Positions 43,357 through 52,376 of a stretch of DNA of 64,000 nt are shown here, piece after piece; positions within the stretch are counted from its first letter, which is position 1, and the number at the start of each line of letters is the position of its first letter. Where the stretch lies: positions 85,700 to 149,699 of the forward strand of contig JAFEAL010000012.1 in NCBI GenBank assembly GCA_018266435.1, in the 5' to 3' direction. Below the pieces are notes generated by a model. It searched no databases and was not told the DNA's origin. It saw nothing but the letters and a program-made list of their open reading frames with translations. Source of the stretch: Bacteroidota bacterium. GTDB lineage: Bacteria > Bacteroidota > Bacteroidia > Cytophagales > Cyclobacteriaceae. A program made the translations under genes and the position numbers.

Positions 43357-43812
43357 CTATTTAAAAGATACGGTTACAAATGCTTTTTCTATTTCTTCAA
43401 AAGGAATTTCACTCACTTTTTTTTCCCCCTTTTTTCCTTGTGCATTAACTTCAACAACAATTTTTTCTTCATCCATCTTTTGTAGCACCCCGTGAACAAT
43501 GCTTTTATCGGTAAGGTGCACTTTCAATCCTCGGCCTACATTCTTTTGAAACTGTCGCTTCAGTTTTAATGGATGATCCAGTCCGGGTGTTGTTACTTCT
43601 ATTGAATATTGTTCTTCAATCAATTCAGCAAGGACTTCATTTACTTCTCGGCTCAGGCTGGCACAGTCATCGATGGTAATGCCCGGTTCACCATCGATAA
43701 TCAAGGTAAATTTCATGGGCTTATGTTTACTCACCACCGCATCCACCAAAAAGTGTGCGGGATTAGTAAGTTTTGAAAGTGCCAGTTCTTTTATTTTTTC
43801 CTTCAAATCCAT
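43357..43812 (-). CDS. rimP: Ribosome maturation factor RimP
   Basis: 151-residue 30S assembly factor, the first gene of the classic rimP-nusA-infB operon. The N-terminal domain contains FTLIIDGEPGITIDDCASLSR and IEVTTPGLDHPLKLKRQF; the C-terminal SH3-like domain has VGRGLKVHLTDKSIVHGVL and IPFEEIEKAFVTVSF. The C-terminal region carries extra lysines (NAQGKKGEKKVSE). It has a strong upstream promoter with a leader of about 60 nt that contains a 9-bp hairpin. Confidence 0.95.
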   Translation of the reverse strand: MDLKEKIKELALSKLTNPAHFLVDAVVSKHKPMKFTLIIDGEPGITIDDCASLSREVNEVLAELIEEQYSIEVTTPGLDHPLKLKRQFQKNVGRGLKVHLTDKSIVHGVLQKMDEEKIVVEVNAQGKKGEKKVSEIPFEEIEKAFVTVSFK

Positions 43813-43830
43813 AAAAATCCAGAGAACGAA

Positions 43831-43853
43831 AGAGGGGACTTGCGGTCCCCTCT
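43831..43853 (-). promoter_or_regulatory. Stem-loop in the leader of the rimP-nusA-infB operon
   Basis: A perfect 9-bp GC-rich stem (AGAGGGGAC, 5-nt loop, GTCCCCTCT) lies between the promoter at 43879-43908 and the rimP start. On the minus strand it is followed by TTTCGTTCTC, a weak U-tract. It could be an attenuator, a terminator for upstream gltB or a translational control element. The position inside the leader is seen; the function is inference. Confidence 0.6.
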
Positions 43854-43878
43854 AAATTAAATTCGTAAGAAGTTGAGG

Positions 43879-43908
43879 CAAAGGTAACAGGATTTTTTGG
43901 ATGTGCAA
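43879..43908 (-). promoter_or_regulatory. Promoter of rimP-nusA-infB
   Basis: On the minus strand TTG (43908-43906, part of TTTTTG), exactly 19 bases, then TACCTTTG (43886-43879): a near-ideal Bacteroidota promoter in the 117-bp gap behind gltB. It indicates the operon is transcribed independently of gltB. Confidence 0.75.
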
Positions 43909-43929
43909 AAATGATGGAAGGATAAAACC

Positions 43930-46900
43930 TTATCCGGCCATCAGCTCTTGTTTCTTTTTTGCCATCACTGCTTTATAATCCGTAGGCATTACTTTGATAA
44001 ATTGTCTGGACGTTTGCTTCCAATGGCTGAGGAGAGGAGTGGCTAATTTACTTCCGGTTAGTTGTTGGTGTTTCTCAATCAGTTGATGGAGCATTTCCTC
44101 GTCTTCTACTTCCAGGGGTTCGAGTTCTACCATTTCAAGGTTGCAGTTTTTGACAAATGTTTTGTTCACATCCCATACGTAAGCAACCCCTCCGCTCATG
44201 CCAGCTGCAAAGTTTCTTCCGGTTTCACCCAGCACCACCACCATGCCGCCTGTCATGTATTCGCAGCCGTGGTCGCCCACCCCTTCCACTATTACTGTTG
44301 CGCCACTGTTGCGCACGGCAAAGCGCTCGCCTGCCATCCCGTGGATATAGGCTTCGCCTGAAGTAGCCCCGAAGAAAGCGACATTTCCGACAATGATATT
44401 TTTAGATGGATCGAACGTAATTTTTTTATCGGGATATAATATCAACTTCCCTCCCGAAAGGCCTTTACCAAAATAGTCGTTGGCATCACCCTGTAGCTCA
44501 AAGGTTACTCCGCTTGTAGTAAATGCGCCAAAACTTTGTCCGGCTGTGCCATTAAATTTAATATGAATCGTATCCTTCGGAAGCCCCGCACCCAAATAGA
44601 TTTTTGAAATTTCGTTGGAAAGCATAGCGCCCACACTGCGATCTTGATTGGAGATTGTGAACTCACCTTTCACAGCATCAGTATTCTTAAGTGCCGGATG
44701 AGCCAGTTGAATTAATTTTCTGTCTAGTACATTGTCAAGGCCATGATCTTGTTCTTCTTGTTTAAACAGGGCCACCTCCAGATTCATTTTTTCTTTGTGC
44801 AGCAAGGCCGAAAGGTTAACGTTTTTTAATTTCCAAGGGGTGGCTTCTTCGCGCGGTTGCAGGTAGTCGGCTTGCCCCACCATTTCATCTACGGTGCGAA
44901 ACCCGAGTTCGGCCATGATTTCGCGCAATTCTTCGGCAAGGAATGTAAACATGTTTACTACATACTCGGGTTTTCCGGTGAAGAGGGCGCGCAGTTCCTT
45001 ATTTTGCGTAGCTACTCCAACCGGGCAGGTGTTTAAATGACACTTGCGCATCATGATGCAACCGGTGGTAACCAATGCTGCGGTGGCTACGCCCCATTCT
45101 TCTGCGCCTAGCAATGCAGCCATCGCCAGGTCACGACCGGTTCTTATTTGCCCGTCTGTTTGCAGTACCACTCTCCCGCGCAATTTATTTTTCACTAAAG
45201 TTTGGTGTGCTTCGGCCAACCCCAGTTCCCACGGCAAGCCCGCGTGACGGATGGAGCTGATTGGAGAAGCACCTGTTCCACCATCATGGCCCGAAATTAA
45301 AATCACATCGGCATGCGCTTTGGCCACTCCGGAAGCTATTGTACCAACGCCTGCTTCACTTACTAATTTTACACTGATGCGGGCCTCGCGGTTGGCATTC
45401 TTTAAATCAAAAATCAGTTGAGCTAAGTCTTCAATTGAATAAATATCGTGATGCGGTGGTGGCGAAATCAACCCCACTCCCGGAGTGGCATGACGCACGC
45501 GACCGATCCAATCATCTACTTTGTGGCCGGGCAACTGACCACCTTCACCAGGTTTTGCACCTTGTGCCATTTTAATTTGCAACTCTTTTGCATTGGTGAG
45601 GTAATAACTTGTAACCCCAAAGCGGCCTGAAGCCACTTGCTTGATGGCTGAGTTTTCCCAATCTCCATTTTCTTTTCTGGCAAATCTGATTTCATCTTCA
45701 CCACCCTCACCGCAATTGCTTTTGCCACCAATGCGGTTCATCGCTACCGCCAGCGTACTGTGCGCTTCGTAGGAGATTGAACCAAACGACATGGCTCCGG
45801 TAGCAAACCGTTTGAAAATATTTTCTTTGGGCTCTACGTCTGACAGCGGAATGGATTTTGATTTTTTAAATTTTAACAGACTGCGCAGCGTAATGGCTTT
45901 TTCACTTTGCTCGTTGATTAGTGAAGAATATTTTTTAAAAAGTGCATAGTCATTCATTTTAGTGGAGTGCTGCAACAAATGAATAGTCTGAGGATTGAAC
46001 AAATGGGCTTCGCCCCGTTGTTTCCATTGATAAACCCCACCCACTTCGAGGCGTGGAGAGTGATTAGCTGTTTTAGGAAATGCCAACAGGTGCTTGGCAA
46101 TGGCTTCGCGGGCAATATCATCCAGGGTTAATCCGCCAATGCGTGAAACCGTTCCGGTGAAATAAATATCTACTACTTCTTTACTAATGCCGAGCGCCTC
46201 AAATATCTGTGCGCCATGGTATGATTGCAGGGTGCTGATGCCCATCTTGCTCATGATCTTAAGCAACTCTCCATCCACAGCTTTTTTATAATTGTAGATG
46301 GCTTTCTCTTCAGTCAAATTTTCACGCAGAATATTTCGCTTTTTCATATCGTGAATGGTTTGATAGACGAGGTAAGGATTAACACCCGATGCACCATAGC
46401 CCAATAGTGTGGCATAATGATGAGTTTCCCACACATCGCCTGCCTCTACCAATAATCCTACTTTTCCGCGAAGACCTTTGCGGATGAGATCGTGATGCAC
46501 AGCAGCCAGTGCTAACAGCGAAGGAATCTGGGCGTGCCCACTGTCAAAACTTCTGTCAGATAAAATTATAATTGTGAACCCGTCTTCAATGGCATCGGTT
46601 ACGTATTGGCATACGCGGGTTAATCCTTTTTCAAGCGAGCCGGGCAGACCATCGGCTTTAAAATAAGTATAGATTGTTTTGGTTTGCAGATGTCCGTGAT
46701 CGATGTACCGTATTTTTTCCAAATCATTATTGGAAAGAACGGGTGTGGGTAATTCCAGCGTGATGCAATGTTCGGGAGATTCTTCGAGCAAGTTAAGTGA
46801 TCCGCCCACGTGTGTGTTGAGCGACATGACCAACCGCTCACGAATTGAATCAATGGGAGGATTGGTTACTTGAGCAAATAGTTGCTTAAAATAACTTGAC

Positions 46901-48453
46901 AGATGCTGGGCTTGTTTAGAGAGCACGGCCAGAGGAATATCACTGCCCATGGAGCCGAGCGCTTCTTTACCGGATTCACACATTTGCGAGAGGATAATGC
47001 GCAAATCTTCTGATGTATAGCCAAATGAGATTTGTCGTTTTAAAAAAGTGACCGGGTCATACTTGTGAAAACTTCCACCCGGTTCGGGCAGGTTGCTCAA
47101 CTTGACTTTATTTTCTCGCAACCACTGGCCATAGGGCTGACGTGTACAAATATTTTTCTTCAACTCTTCATCGCTGATGATTCTGCCTTGTTCTAAATCA
47201 ACCACAAACATTTTGCCAGGCTGCAGGCGGCCTTTCATTATCACTTTTGATTGATCTACATCCAGTACGCCTACTTCGCTGGCCATGATTACCATGTCAT
47301 CATTAGTTACTACATACCGCGAAGGGCGAAGGCCATTTCTATCAAGCGTTGCTCCAACTATTTTTCCATCGGTGAATGTGATGGAGGCTGGACCGTCCCA
47401 TGGCTCCATCAGGTTGGCGTGGTATTCATAAAAATCTTTTTTCTCTGAACTCATGTTGTCGTTGCCGTTCCATGCTTCGGGTATGAGCATCATCATCACA
47501 TGAGGCAAGGATCGGCCTGCGTGTACCAGTAATTCAACCACATTATCTAAGTTGGAAGAATCGGATTGTTTGGGGTTGCAGATAGGCAAGATCATGTTGA
47601 TCTCTTCCTGTGTAAAATAGGGAGAAGCAAAAAATGCTTCTTTTGATTTCAGCCAGTTGATGTTGCCCTGCACCGTGTTGATTTCACCATTGTGGGCAAT
47701 GAAACGAAAGGGCTGAGCCAGCCGCCACGAAGGAAACGTGTTGGTTGAAAAACGTGAATGAATAACCGCTAATGCTGACACCACTTCTTCATTTTCCAGA
47801 TCAGCAAAATAATAGCGCAACTGGCCTGACGTGAGCATGCCTTTGTAAGCAATGGTCTTATACGACAATGATGAAAAATAAAACTGACCGTCCACTCCTT
47901 TTACCGAATCAGTGATGAGGTGTGTGGCATACTTACGCAGAATGAAAAGTTTGCGCTCAAACTCTTCGGGGTCATCACCTCCGTCTATGCGCTTGATAAA
48001 TACCTGCTCCATGATCGGCTCAGAAGCCAAAGCTGCTTCACCCAGGTCAGCAGGGGTTACCGGTACAATGCGATAGCCCAGCAAGGCCATCTTCATTTTT
48101 TTTATTTTCCGGTTCAAGATGGTGCGGCACTCTTCGCGCACTTTCGGATCGCGTGGGAAAAAAACAAGACCTACACCGTATTGACCATAAGCCGGAAGTT
48201 TGATGCCGAGTTTGGTACACTCGCCTGCAAAAAACTCGTGTGGTACTTGAATTAAAATACCTGCGCCATCGCCTGTGTTAGGTTCACAGCCACACGCTCC
48301 GCGGTGTGCCATGCGTTCGAGCATGGTGAGCGCATGGCTCACAATTTGGTGTGACTTGCGCCCCTTCATGTTGGCCACAAAGCCTACACCACACGAGTCT
48401 TTTTCAAAAGAAGGATTGTATAATCCGGCTGGTTGTTCGTTCAGTTCGTTCAT
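43930..48453 (-). CDS. gltB: Glutamate synthase large subunit
   Basis: 1507-residue GOGAT large subunit, normal length. A propeptide of about 20 residues precedes the catalytic cysteine in FEKDSCGVGFVANMKG, which must be exposed by processing. Domains follow in order: class II glutamine amidotransferase (about 21-430), central domain, FMN-binding synthase domain (about 840-1200; GISTLQSYHGAQIFEALG precedes it) with the 3Fe-4S motif MMRKCHLNTCPVG, and the C-terminal GXGXG beta-helix (about 1240-1500). It makes two glutamates from glutamine and 2-oxoglutarate with GltD, whose gene is separated by about 17 kb. It ends 117 bp before rimP and is divergent from the oxidoreductase gene; the 161-bp divergent gap holds no obvious full promoter match. 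Confidence 0.97.
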   Translation of the reverse strand: MNELNEQPAGLYNPSFEKDSCGVGFVANMKGRKSHQIVSHALTMLERMAHRGACGCEPNTGDGAGILIQVPHEFFAGECTKLGIKLPAYGQYGVGLVFFPRDPKVREECRTILNRKIKKMKMALLGYRIVPVTPADLGEAALASEPIMEQVFIKRIDGGDDPEEFERKLFILRKYATHLITDSVKGVDGQFYFSSLSYKTIAYKGMLTSGQLRYYFADLENEEVVSALAVIHSRFSTNTFPSWRLAQPFRFIAHNGEINTVQGNINWLKSKEAFFASPYFTQEEINMILPICNPKQSDSSNLDNVVELLVHAGRSLPHVMMMLIPEAWNGNDNMSSEKKDFYEYHANLMEPWDGPASITFTDGKIVGATLDRNGLRPSRYVVTNDDMVIMASEVGVLDVDQSKVIMKGRLQPGKMFVVDLEQGRIISDEELKKNICTRQPYGQWLRENKVKLSNLPEPGGSFHKYDPVTFLKRQISFGYTSEDLRIILSQMCESGKEALGSMGSDIPLAVLSKQAQHLSSYFKQLFAQVTNPPIDSIRERLVMSLNTHVGGSLNLLEESPEHCITLELPTPVLSNNDLEKIRYIDHGHLQTKTIYTYFKADGLPGSLEKGLTRVCQYVTDAIEDGFTIIILSDRSFDSGHAQIPSLLALAAVHHDLIRKGLRGKVGLLVEAGDVWETHHYATLLGYGASGVNPYLVYQTIHDMKKRNILRENLTEEKAIYNYKKAVDGELLKIMSKMGISTLQSYHGAQIFEALGISKEVVDIYFTGTVSRIGGLTLDDIAREAIAKHLLAFPKTANHSPRLEVGGVYQWKQRGEAHLFNPQTIHLLQHSTKMNDYALFKKYSSLINEQSEKAITLRSLLKFKKSKSIPLSDVEPKENIFKRFATGAMSFGSISYEAHSTLAVAMNRIGGKSNCGEGGEDEIRFARKENGDWENSAIKQVASGRFGVTSYYLTNAKELQIKMAQGAKPGEGGQLPGHKVDDWIGRVRHATPGVGLISPPPHHDIYSIEDLAQLIFDLKNANREARISVKLVSEAGVGTIASGVAKAHADVILISGHDGGTGASPISSIRHAGLPWELGLAEAHQTLVKNKLRGRVVLQTDGQIRTGRDLAMAALLGAEEWGVATAALVTTGCIMMRKCHLNTCPVGVATQNKELRALFTGKPEYVVNMFTFLAEELREIMAELGFRTVDEMVGQADYLQPREEATPWKLKNVNLSALLHKEKMNLEVALFKQEEQDHGLDNVLDRKLIQLAHPALKNTDAVKGEFTISNQDRSVGAMLSNEISKIYLGAGLPKDTIHIKFNGTAGQSFGAFTTSGVTFELQGDANDYFGKGLSGGKLILYPDKKITFDPSKNIIVGNVAFFGATSGEAYIHGMAGERFAVRNSGATVIVEGVGDHGCEYMTGGMVVVLGETGRNFAAGMSGGVAYVWDVNKTFVKNCNLEMVELEPLEVEDEEMLHQLIEKHQQLTGSKLATPLLSHWKQTSRQFIKVMPTDYKAVMAKKKQELMAG

Positions 48454-48614
48454 TAATGGTTGAGTATCCTATAAAAATAGAGGGCATGAAAATAAAATTG
48501 AATCAATGAGTGAATTTTTTCAAAATAAATTTCAAAAACCCACTAACAGTCAGTAGCGGAATCGGTTGAAAAATTTTAGATTGGAAAAAAATTCAAACTA
48601 AAAACTTCCGAGAC

Positions 48615-49802
48615 ATGAACATCGCTATGTTGGGCTCCGGTTTTATCGGCCGGTTTTATGCTGACTCGCTGCAAGGCTACCGCAGCAAGGATAAAATTGT
48701 AAGCGTCTATTCGCGCAGAGAAGAGAGCACCAAAAAATTTGCCGCTGACTACAAGGTTCCGTTCGCTACGACTCAAATGGAAGAGGCCATAGCGCGGCCT
48801 GACGTGCAGGTGGTTTGTATTTCGCTGCCCAATAATTTGCACGAAGAAGCAGTGATGCTCTGCTGCAAGCACAAGAAAGCCGTGATCACTACCAAACCGC
48901 TCGGACGCAATGCTATAGAAGCCCAACGGATGCTGGAAGCCGTGGAAAAAGCCGGCATTTTCAATGGATATTTAGAAGACTTGGTTTACACACCTAAGTT
49001 TATAAAAGCAATTGAAAGTGTAAAGAGCGGAGCACTCGGCCGAATCCTCTGGGCTAAATCGCGTGAAACTCATCCCGGCCCCCACAGCGATTGGTTTTGG
49101 GACAAAGAACAAGCAGGCGGAGGTTGCATTTTGGATTTGGGTTGCCACTGTGTGGAGATCACCCGCAGTTACATTGGCAAAGATATTAAACCAGTGGAAG
49201 TCATGTGCTGGGCCGATACACAAGTAAAACCAATTGATGCCGAAGACCACGCCATTGGTTTAGTGAAATATGAAAACGGTGCCATCGGGCAGTTTGAAGT
49301 AAGCTGGACCTTTCGCGGAGGGCTGGACCTGCGCGATGAGGTCATGGGCTCTGAGGGAACAATTTGGATTAATAATTTTTTGCGCACCGGATTTGAAATG
49401 TTTACCAGTGGTAAAGGGGCAGATTATGTAGCTGAAAAAGCAGAGAGCAATTCGGGCTGGCTTTTCCCGGTGGGTGATGAGCTGAATGAGTTGGGATATA
49501 ATCACATGTTTATGGATATGTTCAACGCTATGGAAAAAGGAGCACAACCCAAAGAAACCTTTTACGATGGCTATGTGGTAAATGCCATTCTCGATGCCGC
49601 CTACAAATCAGCCGAAACCAAACAGTGGGAACCGGTACCACTCAACATCTGGCGCGGAAAAACCGGGGTAACCAAAGACAGCCACTTGCACCCCTACGAT
49701 GCCGATCATTATTTGGTAAAAGAAGAAGTAACACACTACGGAGCAAAGAAGGTAATTTTAAAAAACAAAAAAACAGGAAAGATTGTAGAAAGAATCGGGT
49801 GA
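48615..49802 (+). CDS. Gfo/Idh/MocA-family oxidoreductase
   Basis: 395-residue NAD(P)-dependent oxidoreductase. The N-terminal Rossmann domain has MNIAMLGSGFIGRFYADSL as the dinucleotide-binding turn and VVCISLPNNLHEEAV; the conserved catalytic-region lysine is in ITTKPLGRNAIEA. The C-terminal domain includes ILDLGCHCVEITRSYIG and EVSWTFRGGLDLRDEVMG. There is no twin-arginine or Sec signal, so it is cytoplasmic, unlike many Bacteroidota homologues. The substrate is probably a sugar or cyclitol, not assignable from sequence. It is followed 15 bp later by the PhoD gene, so the two may be co-transcribed. Confidence 0.88.
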   Translation: MNIAMLGSGFIGRFYADSLQGYRSKDKIVSVYSRREESTKKFAADYKVPFATTQMEEAIARPDVQVVCISLPNNLHEEAVMLCCKHKKAVITTKPLGRNAIEAQRMLEAVEKAGIFNGYLEDLVYTPKFIKAIESVKSGALGRILWAKSRETHPGPHSDWFWDKEQAGGGCILDLGCHCVEITRSYIGKDIKPVEVMCWADTQVKPIDAEDHAIGLVKYENGAIGQFEVSWTFRGGLDLRDEVMGSEGTIWINNFLRTGFEMFTSGKGADYVAEKAESNSGWLFPVGDELNELGYNHMFMDMFNAMEKGAQPKETFYDGYVVNAILDAAYKSAETKQWEPVPLNIWRGKTGVTKDSHLHPYDADHYLVKEEVTHYGAKKVILKNKKTGKIVERIG

Positions 49803-49817
49803 TTAAAAAATATAAAA

Positions 49818-51341
49818 ATGAAATTGTATCAATTAATTTTTTACTGCTCAGGGGTAATTCTCTTTTCTTGTGGTACTGAAAAAAAAGATACCTATCAAGA
49901 GGCGGTTTCACATTTAGTTAATGTAGAGAGGTTCCCCTTTTATCATGGAGTAGCCTCAGGCGACCCCCTGACTGACCGGGTAATTCTATGGACGAGGGTT
50001 ACCCCAGAAGATCCTTCTCAAAAAATCAGTGTAACCTGGCAAGTTTCAGATCAAAAAGATTTTTCATCAATCCTAAAATCAGATACCCTGTCAACCTCAT
50101 CGGCAAAAGACTTTACGGTAAAAGTGGATGCCACCGGCCTGCAAGCCGGCATGATTTATTATTATCGGTTTATGGCCTTGGGAAAAACCTCAGAGATTGG
50201 TCAAACTAAAACACTCCCTGCCAATCCCGATCGGGTGAAGTTAGCCGTAGTCAGTTGTGCCAACTGGGAGTGGGGGTTCTTCACTCCGTATGAAAAAGTT
50301 TCGCTGCGCACAGACATTGATGCAGTCATTCATCTCGGAGATTTTATTTATGAATACGCCTCAGGCAAATATGGCGATACCACCATCGGCCGAATTAATA
50401 TCCCCAAACACGAACTGGTTTCGCTGCAAGATTACCGCGAGCGCTACTCACAATACCGCCTTGACAAAGGACTGCACGATGTAAGCCTCAAACTACCCAT
50501 GATTGCAATATGGGACGACCACGAGATTGCCAACGACAGTTATGTGGGAGGAGCACAAAATCATCAGCCTGAAGAAGGAGATTATGCCAACCGGAAAGCA
50601 GCCGCACGAAAAGCATATTACGAATGGATACCCATCCGCGAAGGTCAAACACACTACCGTACTTTCTCATTTGGCAAACTGGCCGACCTCATCATGCTCG
50701 ATGAGCGCCTGGCCGGAAAACAAAAACAAGCCACCGGGCCCAACGATCTTTCACTTGAAAGTGAGAGCCGCACCATGCTCGGTCAGCCACAAGTAACGTG
50801 GCTCGAAACACAACTGAAAAACTCTTCGGCACAGTGGCGGATCATTGGCAACCAGGTTATTTTTTCTGACGTGTCGCTGAAGCCAATCTATCCGCAAATG
50901 CCACGCAACTTCGACAGTTGGGATGGCTATCCCATGGAAAAAAGAAAACTGAAAAATTTTATCCTCGAAAACAAAATCAAGAACCTGATCTTCATTACAG
51001 GCGATGCCCACTCCAGCTGGGCCATTGAAGCGGCTACAGACGTGAAGAAAACCTATTCTCCTTTTGCCGTAGAATTGGTCACCACCAGCATTTCTTCGGC
51101 TAACGGAAATGAATATGCGCCCGATGATTCGGTAAAAGTGAGCGAACAACAAATGTTGAAAATAAATCCACACGTAAAATACCTCAACAACCGCGATCAT
51201 GGCTATATGCTGCTTACACTTACCCGTGAAAAAGCTAAAGCCGAATGGTGGTTTGTAGAAACTGTGCGTGTACCCGATGCAAAAGAATTTTTGGGCAAAT
51301 CAATTGAGGTTCATGCGGGCGAAGTAAAAATACGAGAGTAG
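49818..51341 (+). CDS. phoD: PhoD-family alkaline phosphatase/phosphodiesterase lipoprotein
   Basis: 507-residue metallophosphoesterase with a lipoprotein signal (MKLYQLIFYCSGVILFSC, lipid Cys18), so probably anchored on the periplasmic or surface side. An N-terminal Ig-like domain (FYHGVASGDPLTDRVILWTRV) precedes the catalytic domain. Metal-ligand motifs are VSCANWEWGFF, DAVIHLGDFIYEY, IAIWDDHEIANDSY and the late FITGDAHSSWA. PhoD enzymes hydrolyse phosphate mono- and diesters using Fe/Ca, often under phosphate limitation; no Pho-box analogue is recognisable. TTTVSSANG-like active-site tail is seen as TTSISSANGNEY. Confidence 0.88.
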   Translation: MKLYQLIFYCSGVILFSCGTEKKDTYQEAVSHLVNVERFPFYHGVASGDPLTDRVILWTRVTPEDPSQKISVTWQVSDQKDFSSILKSDTLSTSSAKDFTVKVDATGLQAGMIYYYRFMALGKTSEIGQTKTLPANPDRVKLAVVSCANWEWGFFTPYEKVSLRTDIDAVIHLGDFIYEYASGKYGDTTIGRINIPKHELVSLQDYRERYSQYRLDKGLHDVSLKLPMIAIWDDHEIANDSYVGGAQNHQPEEGDYANRKAAARKAYYEWIPIREGQTHYRTFSFGKLADLIMLDERLAGKQKQATGPNDLSLESESRTMLGQPQVTWLETQLKNSSAQWRIIGNQVIFSDVSLKPIYPQMPRNFDSWDGYPMEKRKLKNFILENKIKNLIFITGDAHSSWAIEAATDVKKTYSPFAVELVTTSISSANGNEYAPDDSVKVSEQQMLKINPHVKYLNNRDHGYMLLTLTREKAKAEWWFVETVRVPDAKEFLGKSIEVHAGEVKIRE

Positions 51342-51358
51342 TTTTCTATCTTGGTGTG

Positions 51359-51901
51359 ATGAAAGCACTAATCGTTTTTTCTTTGCTCTTAGTTGGCTCA
51401 CTATCTGCAAGCGCACAGGTAATCGGAAAAACCTTTCCTGATCTGACGGCCGAAACCGTGGATGACAAAAAAGTAAACTTACCCCAGGATGTAAAGGGTA
51501 AATTTACCCTGCTGGGATTGGCGTATTCTAAAAAATCAGAAGATGAATTGAATACGTGGTTCAACCCTATTTTCAGTAAATTCATTCAAAAAACATCAGG
51601 CGCGCTGGCTAGCATGGACTATAATGTGAACGTGTACTTTGTGCCTATGTTCACGGGCATCAACGCAGCCGCCACAGGCACCGCTAAGCGCAAGGCCGCC
51701 AAAAATGTAGATGCCAAATTGTTGCCTTACCTGTTGTTTTACAAAGGCAGCATTAAAAAATACAAAGACGAACTGGATTTTGACCGGAAAGACATTCCCT
51801 ATTTTTTTGTGCTGGATACCACCGGGAAAATTGTGTATGCTACAGACGGAGTTTACAGCGATGAAAAAATGGACGGCATTGAATCAGTAATTGATAATTA
51901 A
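51359..51901 (+). CDS. Secreted thioredoxin-fold-like protein without cysteines
   Basis: 180-residue protein with a signal peptide (MKALIVFSLLLVGSLSASAQ). The mature part begins VIGKTFPDLTAETVDDKKVN, the opening of peroxiredoxin/thioredoxin-like proteins, with KFTLLGLAYSKKSEDELNTW in place of a redox helix and a late IPYFFVLDTTGKIVYATDG strand pair. No cysteine occurs anywhere, so it cannot act as a thiol oxidoreductase; a structural or assembly role like ATP10-type proteins is conceivable. A GTG one codon earlier (51356) is an alternative start. TATCTTGG just upstream is close to the -7 consensus. It follows PhoD by 17 bp. Confidence 0.7.
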   Translation: MKALIVFSLLLVGSLSASAQVIGKTFPDLTAETVDDKKVNLPQDVKGKFTLLGLAYSKKSEDELNTWFNPIFSKFIQKTSGALASMDYNVNVYFVPMFTGINAAATGTAKRKAAKNVDAKLLPYLLFYKGSIKKYKDELDFDRKDIPYFFVLDTTGKIVYATDGVYSDEKMDGIESVIDN

Positions 51902-51972
51902 CGAATAGCCTTTTTTTAATTTTTAGGCTAGCCAGATGATTTTTGCCACTTTTCAGTCTGCCAACAATGGCA

Positions 51973-51980
51973 TAATTTTG
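51973..51980 (+). promoter_or_regulatory. -7 element of the DUF4783-nadC unit
   Basis: TAATTTTG is a full match to TAnnTTTG and ends 15 bases before the ATG at 51996. No -33 TTG at the usual distance. It supports 51996 over the longer frame that opens at 51936. Confidence 0.45.
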
Positions 51981-51995
51981 GAGAGAAATTGCTTT

Positions 51996-52376
51996 ATGAA
52001 ATATCTTTTACTTGCAGGCGGATTGTTATTTTCGTTAGTAGTTCAGGCACAAACTATTTTTTTGCCCATGCGAGATGCCGTAAAAAGCGGTAACTCTTCT
52101 GAATTGGTAAAATACTTTAATACTTCCGTTGACCTAAACCTCGAGGGTGAAGTAAATACGTATAGCAAAGCTCAGGCAGAATTTGTATTGCGCGATTTTT
52201 TCAAAAAACATCCCCCGACAGATTTTACCATCGTGCACAGCGGAGCCTCTAAAGCAGGGCTGCAGTTTGCCATCGGAAAATTCAAAAGTGGAAACGATAG
52301 TTTTGTTGTACTCATGCGCGTGCGCGAAGTGCAAAAGACCTATCTCATCCACGAAATGAGTTTCACTAAAGAATGA
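51996..52376 (+). CDS. DUF4783-family secreted protein
   Basis: 126-residue secreted protein of the Bacteroidota DUF4783 family, with an NTF2-like appearance. The signal peptide is MKYLLLAGGLLFSLVVQAQ. The mature part has MRDAVKSGNSSELVKYFNTS, AEFVLRDFFKKHPPTDFTIV and a final VLMRVREVQKTYLIHEM strand pair. The frame extends 20 codons upstream without signal-peptide character, so the ATG at 51996 is used. Its stop overlaps the nadC start by 4 bp (ATGA), a conserved coupling in relatives as far as I recall. Function unknown. Confidence 0.85.
   Translation: MKYLLLAGGLLFSLVVQAQTIFLPMRDAVKSGNSSELVKYFNTSVDLNLEGEVNTYSKAQAEFVLRDFFKKHPPTDFTIVHSGASKAGLQFAIGKFKSGNDSFVVLMRVREVQKTYLIHEMSFTKE

Noticed and set aside
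51906-51930. TAGCCT/AGGCTA inverted repeat after the cysteine-free protein gene
   Set aside because: Six-base stem with a long T-rich loop; possible but not convincing as a terminator.
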